37,323 nt of DNA. It comes from Chthonomonas sp. UBA2387 (GTDB lineage: Bacteria; Armatimonadota; Fimbriimonadia; Fimbriimonadales; Fimbriimonadaceae). A program made the translations under genes and the position numbers. Below are positions 31,350 through 37,323 of the stretch, piece by piece. The notes below the pieces were generated by a model that was given only the letters and a program-made list of their open reading frames with translations, searched no databases and was not told the DNA's origin. The stretch's first letter is position 1. Each line of letters starts with the position of its first letter. Location: NCBI GenBank assembly GCA_002343445.1, contig DDSP01000058.1:1-37323 (forward strand), read 5' to 3'.

Positions 31350-33810
31350 GTTGACGACGATCTTGATCGCCGCTGTCTTCGCGCCAATGGCGTTCGGACA
31401 GTTCGAGCAGTTTATGGGTCAGGGTGGCGGAGGCGGTTCGAAGGCGTGGGAGGGCTTCAAGTACGACCAGAACAAGAAACTGAAGCTCGACTTCCGTGGC
31501 GCGAACCCCGACCTGATCATCACCACGCTTTCCAAGGCGTCGGGCATCAACATCGTCAAGGACCCCGCGCTGGTCCAGCCGATGACGCTGACGAGTTCGA
31601 CCGACGTCACGATCAGTCAGGCCTTCACGATGCTCAACGCGTCGCTCAACCTGATGAGCTACGACCTCCGCAAGGATGGCGACATTCTGGTCATTCAGAA
31701 GCGCAACCAGCGCGGCAACGACGGTCGCGGCGGGGGCGGCAACTCGGGGATGGACATGGGTCGCATCTTCGAAATGATGAACCAAGGCAACCAGCAGCCC
31801 GAGATCGTGCTGAAGTGGTACGCCATCAAGTACGCCAACGCCAGCCAGGTCGCGCGAGTCGTCAACGAAGTGTTTCTGGGCATGGGCGTCCAGCAGGGCG
31901 GTTTCAACCCCATGCAGATGTTCGGTGGTGGCCAGTTCAACCGTGGTGGACGCGGGGGCAATCCGTTCCAGAATTTCCGCATGCCCGGCGCCCAGCAAGG
32001 CGGCATGAACGTGCGGGCCTCGTCCGACGACTACAGCAACCAGGTCATCGTCGCGGCGACTTCGGACGTTCAACGTCAGGTTGAGGACCTCATCAAGGGC
32101 CTCGACATTCAGGTCGAGGAGACCCAGCGCCCGATCGTCTACCCGCTCACTTACGCTTCGGCGACCGATCTCGCGCCGGTGGTGCAGAACGTGCTCACGT
32201 CGAACGCTCCACTTGGGCGAGGCGGCATCCGCAACCAGAGCCAACAGGTGCCGTTCGAGCAGCGCATCTCCAATGCCTTCCGCATGGGCAACTCGCAAGC
32301 CGGCTTTGGCTCGGTCGTCGCCGAAACGCGCACGAACGCGCTGGTCGTCACGGCCACGGATGACAACCACGTGTTGGTCAAGAAGGTCGTCGAGCAGCTC
32401 GATCAGGAAGTGGTTGTCCAGAACTCCACGTTTGTGGTCCCGCTGAACAACGCGCGCGCCGATCAGGTCGCCACGCTGTTCCAGCAGGCGTTCGGCAACC
32501 GAAACACGGGCAACCGAACGAACACGGGCGGCTTCGGCGGCAACACCCAGAACCGAAACAACCAGAACCGCAACAACCAAAACCGGAACAACCAGAACCG
32601 AAACACCGGTGGCGGTCTGCAGGGCGGCGGACGGGGCTTCGATCCCGTCATGTCGGGCGATTCACTCGACCTGAACCTCGCCGATCCGGATGCCAATTCA
32701 GGCGAACTGGCGACCGAGGTCTACGCGCAGATGTTCGGCGGCGGCCAGTTCCGGCCCCAAACGCAACAGCAACAGGGCGGCCAAACGGGTCGCGACGAGC
32801 AGGGACGCCTGATCAACGTGCGCGATCTGCAGAACCAGATCACGGTCATTCCCGACACGAACACCAACAGCCTGATCGTGGTCACCACGCCCGAGAACGC
32901 CGACTTGGTGCAGAGCATCCTCGCCCAGCTCGACAAGATCCCCGAGCAAGTGATGATCGAGACGGTGATCGTCGAAGCCACGCTGGACAGCTCGACCAAG
33001 CTGGGCGTCGAGTGGAGTTATCTCCAAGATCCCGCGTTCCGCAACTCGGGAACCGAGGGGCGCATCGATCAGGACTTCAACCTGAACAACAACCAAGACC
33101 CCGCTCGCGGCTTCAAGTACACGCTGGCCGGTGGCAAGTGGGAGCTGTTCTTGAACGCTCTGAAGACCGACAGCCGCTTCGAGGTGCTGTCCACGCCACG
33201 CATCTTCACGTCCAACAACGTGCAGGCCCAGATCAACATCAGCCAGAGCGTCCCCTACGTGCTCTCCAGCCGGGAAGACGCCAACGGCAACCTGACCTTC
33301 ACCTACGCGTTTCAGGACGTGGGCATCGTCTTGACCGTTACGCCTCGCATCACGGCAAACGGCTTCGTGACGATGGACGTCTCGCAGACAGCCAACGACC
33401 TGCAGGGCTTTACGGACTTCAACGCGCCGATCGTCAATCAGCGCCAAGCCGACACCACCGTGACGGTCAAGGACGGCGAGACGATCATCCTCGGCGGCAT
33501 CATCCGCAGCACGGTCACCGCGACCACACGGAAGATCCCGCTCCTCGGCGACATCCCGATCCTGGGCAACCTCTTCAAAACCTCGACGAAGGAGAACTCG
33601 AAGACCGAACTGCTGGTCTTCCTGACTCCGCGCATCGTTCGCAACCCGGAGGAAGCGGGCAAGCTGAAGGACGACCTGCAGGGCGCGATGAGCCCGGCGT
33701 CCAAGGCCATCCTGCAGAAGGCCATCTCGGGCGGCGCGGCCAAGGGCAACGGCAACGGCGGCACGGGAACCGGCGCAGGCGGAACCGGCGGAACGGGCGG
33801 CGGCAACTAG
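31324..33810 (+). CDS. Secretin (GspD/PilQ family)
   Basis: An 828-residue outer-membrane secretin. Signal peptide 1-25 (cleavage after PMAFG). An N0-like domain (~40-115) is followed by three or four N1-type modules with VRASSDDYSNQVIVAATS, AETRTNALVVTATDDN and IPDTNTNSLIVVTTPEN. The secretin channel domain (~560-790) ends in the signature VPLLGDIPILGNLF-type motif (here IPLLGDIPILGNLFKTSTKEN) and ELLVFLTPRIV. Between N modules is an Asn/Arg/Gln-rich linker (~395-430) made of 5-residue repeats, and the C-terminus is Gly-rich. ATG 31324 has GGAG 9 bases upstream; the longer frame from 31288 would break the signal peptide. It forms the outer-membrane gate of the operon's machine. Confidence 0.95.
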   Translation: MSKSMNKAKLTTILIAAVFAPMAFGQFEQFMGQGGGGGSKAWEGFKYDQNKKLKLDFRGANPDLIITTLSKASGINIVKDPALVQPMTLTSSTDVTISQAFTMLNASLNLMSYDLRKDGDILVIQKRNQRGNDGRGGGGNSGMDMGRIFEMMNQGNQQPEIVLKWYAIKYANASQVARVVNEVFLGMGVQQGGFNPMQMFGGGQFNRGGRGGNPFQNFRMPGAQQGGMNVRASSDDYSNQVIVAATSDVQRQVEDLIKGLDIQVEETQRPIVYPLTYASATDLAPVVQNVLTSNAPLGRGGIRNQSQQVPFEQRISNAFRMGNSQAGFGSVVAETRTNALVVTATDDNHVLVKKVVEQLDQEVVVQNSTFVVPLNNARADQVATLFQQAFGNRNTGNRTNTGGFGGNTQNRNNQNRNNQNRNNQNRNTGGGLQGGGRGFDPVMSGDSLDLNLADPDANSGELATEVYAQMFGGGQFRPQTQQQQGGQTGRDEQGRLINVRDLQNQITVIPDTNTNSLIVVTTPENADLVQSILAQLDKIPEQVMIETVIVEATLDSSTKLGVEWSYLQDPAFRNSGTEGRIDQDFNLNNNQDPARGFKYTLAGGKWELFLNALKTDSRFEVLSTPRIFTSNNVQAQINISQSVPYVLSSREDANGNLTFTYAFQDVGIVLTVTPRITANGFVTMDVSQTANDLQGFTDFNAPIVNQRQADTTVTVKDGETIILGGIIRSTVTATTRKIPLLGDIPILGNLFKTSTKENSKTELLVFLTPRIVRNPEEAGKLKDDLQGAMSPASKAILQKAISGGAAKGNGNGGTGTGAGGTGGTGGGN
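32551..32610 (+). repeat. 15-bp tandem repeats within the secretin gene
   Basis: Four in-frame 15-bp units encode NRNNQ, NRNNQ, NRNNQ and NRNTG. The unit is A-rich (AACCGAAACAACCAG type), unlike the surrounding GC-rich DNA. It probably encodes a disordered linker and may vary in copy number. Confidence 0.8.
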
Positions 33811-33826
33811 GTTTAGGGCAACTCTC

Positions 33827-33838
33827 GATCACGTGATC
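33827..33838. promoter_or_regulatory. 12-bp perfect palindrome upstream of the Spy-like gene
   Basis: GATCACGTGATC is a perfect palindrome 36 bases before ATG 33874, followed by a rare A-rich stretch (CAACACAAAAAACG). It could be an operator allowing separate control of the last operon gene. Confidence 0.4.
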
Positions 33839-33873
33839 ACAACACAAAAAACGTTAGGAGCGATCAGAACACA

Positions 33874-34596
33874 ATGCGATCCAATTGGATGAAATTCGTA
33901 GTGCTTGGCGTGAGCTTCGCCATGCTGGCAAACTTCGCCGATGCCCAGGGCGGGCGCGGCCAGGGACAAGGTCGGGGCGGCGGTCAGTTCGGTGGCGGCA
34001 TGCAGGGAATGGGTGGCTTCGGCGCCGGTCCCAGCAGCCTCGCCGCGCGGCCCGACGTGCAGACCGAGCTCAAGCTCTCTGCCGACCAGAAGACCAAAGT
34101 CCAAGCCATCTCCGACAAGATGCGCGAGGAGCGACGCGCGGCCTTCCAGGGCGGCGGCGGTGGCGGCGGTCAGGACATGCAGGCCCGCATGGCGGAAATG
34201 CAGAAGATGAGCGCCAAGTACGATGCCGAAGTCTTGGCGGTGCTCACGCCCGAACAGACTGCGCGCATCAAGCAACTCGCCGTCCAGATGGCGGGCGCCA
34301 ACTACCCCATGGGCGAAGAGGGCCAGAAGGCTCTAGGCGTGACCAGCGACCAGCAGTCCAAGCTGCGCGCCCTGCAAGACAAGCAGCGCGAGGCGATGAT
34401 GGCTCTCATGGAGCGCATGCGCAACCAGGAACTCGACTTCCAGTCGATGGGCGCCGAGCGCGAGAAGATGGACAAGATCATGGCCGAGGAAGTCGGCAAG
34501 ATCCTGACCGCCGAGCAGAAGGCGAAGTGGGAAGAACTGAAGGGTAAGGCCTTCACCTTCCAGCAGCAGCGACGCGGCGGCGGCGGCGGCAACTAA
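33874..34596 (+). CDS. LTxxQ/Spy-like periplasmic protein
   Basis: A 240-residue exported protein. Signal peptide MKFVVLGVSFAMLANFADA (from the second Met), then a Gly/Gln-rich segment. The helical body has four LTxxQ-type motifs (LSADQKTK, LTPEQTARI, VTSDQQSKL, LTAEQKAKW) characteristic of Spy/CpxP-family periplasmic chaperones and stress sensors. The C-terminus is again Gly-rich. AGGAG lies about 12 bases before ATG 33874. The gene ends in a strong terminator, so it is the last member of the secretion cluster or an independently controlled add-on. A role in protecting or folding secreted substrates is an inference. Confidence 0.82.
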   Translation: MRSNWMKFVVLGVSFAMLANFADAQGGRGQGQGRGGGQFGGGMQGMGGFGAGPSSLAARPDVQTELKLSADQKTKVQAISDKMREERRAAFQGGGGGGGQDMQARMAEMQKMSAKYDAEVLAVLTPEQTARIKQLAVQMAGANYPMGEEGQKALGVTSDQQSKLRALQDKQREAMMALMERMRNQELDFQSMGAEREKMDKIMAEEVGKILTAEQKAKWEELKGKAFTFQQQRRGGGGGN

Positions 34597-34618
34597 GCCT
34601 CCTCCCATCGTTCACTCC

Positions 34619-34657
34619 GAACGGGGGTCCCTTCAAGGGACCCCCGTTCTTCTTGGT
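34619..34657 (+). terminator. Strong Rho-independent terminator
   Basis: A 13-bp perfect stem (GAACGGGGGTCCC at 34619-34631 / GGGACCCCCGTTC at 34637-34649) with a 5-base loop, followed by TTCTTGG. It marks the end of the secretion operon. Confidence 0.9.
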
Positions 34658-34682
34658 GGCCGGGCAGAGCGATTGCTATACT
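34653..34682 (+). promoter_or_regulatory. Promoter for the propeller-fusion gene
   Basis: TTGGTG (34653-34658) and TATACT (34677-34682) are spaced 18 bases apart. ATG 34692 lies 9 bases after the -10, so the transcript would be leaderless or nearly so. Confidence 0.6.
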
Positions 34683-34691
34683 GCCATTGGT

Positions 34692-36065
34692 ATGCGTGCC
34701 GTCTTCGCGTTGGTTGTCGTCTCTTCGCTTGCGGGCTCGTCCTCGCTCGGCCTGGCGCAGAACACCAGTTCGACCCTGCTCGCGGGCGACAAGGCGTTCC
34801 TCGTTCTCCCGCCCAAGTTCGTTTCGGCGGCATCGGGCGTGGAACTGAAGTGGTCGCCCGACGGCCGGTACCTGGCCGTGGTGCGAACGCACATGCCGCT
34901 CAAGGCCAGCGAGATGCGGCGAGCCATGTTGACCGGGACGCCGCCTCCCGACTTCGAATCGCGGGTGCGCGTGTTCGTCGAGGTCTACGATGCCGAGACC
35001 GAGCAGACGAAGCAGGCCTTCGAGTGGCCGAGCCAAACCGGACTCGACTTGGCTTGGCTGCCCGAAACGGGCCAGTTGATCGTCTTGGCCACACACCACC
35101 CGCTCTCCCAGGAGGGGGTGCGGACGGGACCCGTATACGATCTTCACCGGTACGACACGCGCACCGCCCGAGCGACGCGTCTGGGCTTGTACCAGGGCTC
35201 CTTCTTCTCGGCGGGCATGTCGTTCTCGCCTTCGCGTGCGGTGGGCCTCGTTTGGCTCGTCGGGCAAAATGGGCGGGAAGAGGCCGTCGTCGTGACGGCG
35301 AACGGCGCCTCTCAACCCTCCAAAGTCGCCGGCGGAGCGGGGCCGTATGGCGCCCACGTCGCGTGGAACTCCGATGGAATGACGCTGAAGCTGGGTCGCC
35401 GCGTCGAAGGCCCGGACGGTGCCTCCAAGTGGCAGATCTATGACTTCGACCCCCTCACCCTGACGGCCACATTGTCCGCAGACACGCGGTTCACGTTCCA
35501 AGAATCCAAGAAACCTGTGGCATGGAGCAACGTGTCCACCGACGTCCGGGTGGGCGTCAAGGACGTCGAGAAACTGCAAACGACCGTGCTCATGCCGGTG
35601 CAGGCGGGCGAAACCGACAAGGCGGCCGTGCTGGATGCGTTCGTCGAACGGGTGGAGATCTCGCCAGATGGCTCGCGCGTCGCCTACACCCACCACGGCA
35701 TGACGTTGGTGCGAGATCTGGTGGAAATACCGCGCGGCATGTATGAACAGATGCGCGACGCCGCCAAGCGGACCACGGCCATGTCGAACGCCAAGCAGGT
35801 CGCCCTGGCGGCGATCATGTTCTCGGCGGACAACGACGACCGTCTGCCCAGCAACAAAGAGGACATCCAGAAGCTCCTCATGCCCTATCTACGGAACCAG
35901 AACATCTTCGACGGTTTCGTTTACACGTTCGGCGGCGGGTTCATTCAAGACGTGTCTCTCCCTTCGCAGACGGAACTGGGCCACATCGCCATGCCCGGAG
36001 GACGAGTCGTGGCATATCTGGATGGCCACGTCAAATGGGTGCCGGACGGGGAGCATCACGAGTGA
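34692..36065 (+). CDS. Beta-propeller protein fused to a DUF1559-type (pilin-like) C-terminus
   Basis: A 457-residue exported protein. Signal peptide MRAVFALVVVSSLAGSSSLGLA. Residues ~45-350 have TolB/WD40-like propeller blades (LKWSPDGRYLAVVRT, VEISPDGSRVAYTHHG). From ~365 the sequence changes to AMSNAKQVALAAIMFSADNDDRLPSNKEDIQKLLMPYLRNQ, ending with GGRVVAYLDGHVKWVP. I recognise this pattern from the C-terminal parts of DUF1559/H-X9-DG prepilin-like proteins of Planctomycetes and Armatimonadota. Here the usual N-terminal pilin helix is missing and replaced by a propeller. ATG 34692 is chosen for its signal peptide and leaderless promoter. Its TGA overlaps the GTG of the next gene (GTGA). 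Confidence 0.8.
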   Translation: MRAVFALVVVSSLAGSSSLGLAQNTSSTLLAGDKAFLVLPPKFVSAASGVELKWSPDGRYLAVVRTHMPLKASEMRRAMLTGTPPPDFESRVRVFVEVYDAETEQTKQAFEWPSQTGLDLAWLPETGQLIVLATHHPLSQEGVRTGPVYDLHRYDTRTARATRLGLYQGSFFSAGMSFSPSRAVGLVWLVGQNGREEAVVVTANGASQPSKVAGGAGPYGAHVAWNSDGMTLKLGRRVEGPDGASKWQIYDFDPLTLTATLSADTRFTFQESKKPVAWSNVSTDVRVGVKDVEKLQTTVLMPVQAGETDKAAVLDAFVERVEISPDGSRVAYTHHGMTLVRDLVEIPRGMYEQMRDAAKRTTAMSNAKQVALAAIMFSADNDDRLPSNKEDIQKLLMPYLRNQNIFDGFVYTFGGGFIQDVSLPSQTELGHIAMPGGRVVAYLDGHVKWVPDGEHHE

Positions 36066-36424
36066 AGGTCTGCCTGGCCCTGCTCGGGGCCCTGCTTGGA
36101 TTGCCTGGCTGCGCCCGAGAGGATCCTCTTATTGGCGTTTGGCAGGACCAAGAGGGGGAGATTCTGTCTTTCCAGAGCGACGGCAAGGTGATTGGAAAAA
36201 CGGCGAATCTGCGCGCCAAACTGAAGGACGGCACCTGGAAACGCCTTGGCGATGGTCGCGTCGCGATTTCCTTCGTCCGCTACTTCAGCCTGGACGAAGT
36301 GGTCTGCGAAACCACGTCGGCACCTGACATGACGGTGCTGGAGTGCGACCCGGATGTGGGGCAGGTTCGGCTGACGCGAGCTTCCGCTGACGCCCTTCAG
36401 GGCAACGGGTCGGTGAGGCGATGA
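36062..36424 (+). CDS. Small lipoprotein, unknown function
   Basis: A 120-residue protein with a lipoprotein-type N-terminus (MKVCLALLGALLGLPGC), so processing at Cys17 and lipid anchoring are likely, although LPGC is a non-ideal lipobox. The mature part (LIGVWQDQEGEILSFQSDGKVIGKT...TWKRLGDGRVAISF) resembles a small lipocalin-like beta barrel of the kind often annotated in lipoproteins that begin with IxGxW. No enzymatic motif. GTG 36062 overlaps the preceding stop; its own stop overlaps the next ATG (ATGA), so the three genes are probably translated together. Confidence 0.78.
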   Translation: MKVCLALLGALLGLPGCAREDPLIGVWQDQEGEILSFQSDGKVIGKTANLRAKLKDGTWKRLGDGRVAISFVRYFSLDEVVCETTSAPDMTVLECDPDVGQVRLTRASADALQGNGSVRR

Positions 36425-37191
36425 TCCACTTCGTTTTATGTCTCGCGAGCGCATGGTCCGAGGGCCCAACCGCTCGGATCCTCGCGGATTCCTGGGTTCG
36501 TCCCCAAGTGATCGGGCATCGTGGCGCTGCAGCGCATGCCCCGGATACCACGCTTCGAGGCTTCCGATTGGCCATCGCCAGCGGTGCCGTGGCGACTGAG
36601 TGCGACGTACACGTCGACGCCGAAGGCAATCTGGCCGTCATCCACGACAACACCGTCGACCGCACCACCACCGGCAAGGGCCGCGTGAAAGAGAAGTCCT
36701 CGGCCGAACTGCGCGCGCTCGGAGTGCCGACTCTGGCCGACCTGACCGCCATCACCCAGGGCAAGATCGTGCTGGTCGTGGAGATCAAGGACGGGGAAGA
36801 CGCGCCGCGAAAAGTGGTCGAGCACATTCGGTCGCAAGGGATGACCGATCAGACCATCGTATTCAGCTTCCATGCGAAGTTCGTCGAGGCGACCAAGGCC
36901 TTGGACCCCAAGCAACCGTCGGTCTGGCTGGTTTCGGGCAAGCCGACGGGAGAGAAGCTGGACGAGGTGCTGGCTCAGGCAGCGAGGATGGGCGCCGACG
37001 GGTTGGGCTTCTCCTATCAGGGGGTGACGGAAGAAGCCATCGTCGCCGCGCACAAGGGGCGGTTGCCCGTGTTCGTCTGGACCGTTCCACCCGGCCCAGA
37101 GGTGGAGCGGCTGCGAGCGTTGAAGGCGAACTTTATCATCACCGACCACCCGAAAGAGGTGGTCGAGCAGTTGGCCAAAAGTGGAGGTTGA
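36421..37191 (+). CDS. Glycerophosphodiester phosphodiesterase (GDPD/UgpQ family)
   Basis: A 256-residue TIM-barrel phosphodiesterase that hydrolyses glycerophosphodiesters to glycerol-3-phosphate and alcohol. Motifs: IGHRGAAAHAPD (H33, R34), ECDVHVDAEG (metal ligands E60, D62) and VIHDNTVDRTT (catalytic H75), then VVEIKDG (~114-120). In most members the first block continues PENT, with Glu as a metal/catalytic residue; here it is PDTT, so D42 replaces it. The N-terminal ~20 residues are weakly hydrophobic and could be an export signal. It starts in an ATGA overlap with the lipoprotein gene. The substrate is by family only. Confidence 0.9.
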   Translation: MIHFVLCLASAWSEGPTARILADSWVRPQVIGHRGAAAHAPDTTLRGFRLAIASGAVATECDVHVDAEGNLAVIHDNTVDRTTTGKGRVKEKSSAELRALGVPTLADLTAITQGKIVLVVEIKDGEDAPRKVVEHIRSQGMTDQTIVFSFHAKFVEATKALDPKQPSVWLVSGKPTGEKLDEVLAQAARMGADGLGFSYQGVTEEAIVAAHKGRLPVFVWTVPPGPEVERLRALKANFIITDHPKEVVEQLAKSGG

Positions 37192-37195
37192 ACCC

Positions 37196-37323
37196 ATGAA
37201 GCAAGTCGTTCGAACCGTCAAGACCCGTCTTCTGCGAAGCACCGTGCTGGCAGTCGTGTGCTTTCTCGGGATGCTCGCCTTCCCACCCGTGGCGAGCCTA
37301 GGAGAGATAGCGTTAGGGTTTGT
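37196..37323 (+). CDS. 5' end of an exported protein gene (partial)
   Basis: The frame is open from ATG 37196 to the right edge (42 codons). The start has an excellent ribosome binding site, GGAGG 8 bases upstream. The peptide has a basic amino end followed by a hydrophobic run (LLRSTVLAVVCFLGMLAFPPVAS), a typical signal peptide or membrane anchor. It follows the phosphodiesterase gene by 4 bases and is probably in the same operon. Too little is present to name a family. Confidence 0.7.
   Translation, partial: MKQVVRTVKTRLLRSTVLAVVCFLGMLAFPPVASLGEIALGF

Overview
The window is a GC-rich bacterial chromosomal segment with about 34 protein genes on both strands. I saw no tRNA, rRNA, CRISPR array or transposase. 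The gene content fits a free-living Gram-negative-type (diderm) bacterium. The markers are a secretin, a pseudopilin operon, two lipoproteins, a paired DUF1800/DUF1501 system, a dockerin-tailed subtilase and a propeller protein ending in a DUF1559-type tail. The combination of a type II secretion/type IV pilus hybrid operon, probable leaderless promoters and DUF1559-style tails suggests Armatimonadota (Fimbriimonadia-like). That placement is an inference from gene content, not a measured result.

Layout: 1-443 is the 3' end of an unrecognised gene whose frame runs into hairpin-type intergenic repeats. 444-789 is gene-poor and holds a 77-bp tandem duplication built from heptamer repeats. 790-2591 (minus) carries an OmpR-type response regulator next to a KOW/barrel-sandwich protein. 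2728-6209 (minus) carries a putrescine-type aminotransferase and a secreted S8 protease with a dockerin-like tail. 6391-9268 (plus) is the DUF1800-DUF1501 pair, followed by a cysteine-patterned lipoprotein at 9425-10450. An ALDH7-family dehydrogenase (10523-12022, minus) is divergent from an M61-type peptidase. glmU-prs, convergent with rpiB, forms a nucleotide-sugar/ribose-phosphate block at 13638-16434. 16489-22371 holds HEAT-repeat, STN-like, DUF1990, TIGR01777 epimerase and helical-repeat genes of uncertain role.

The largest functional unit is 22568-34596. It is a tightly overlapping operon for a type II secretion/type IV pilus-like machine: ATPase (GspE/PilB), inner-membrane platform (GspF/PilC), pseudopilins G-H-I-J-K, a PilM-PilN fusion, PilO-like, PilP-like and secretin (GspD/PilQ), closed by an LTxxQ/Spy-like periplasmic protein and a strong terminator. 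No prepilin peptidase is in the window. Downstream (34692-37323) is a second overlapping set: a propeller-DUF1559 fusion, a small lipoprotein, a glycerophosphodiester phosphodiesterase and the start of another exported protein.

Several start codons lie only 6-11 bases after a good -10 box. This suggests leaderless transcripts and helped choose starts where no Shine-Dalgarno sequence is visible. The most unusual items are the twin-CX3C lipoprotein, the propeller-pilin-tail fusion, the orphan STN protein, the repeat-flanked gene at 21562-22371 and the KOW/response-regulator pair. None can be called a new system from sequence alone.
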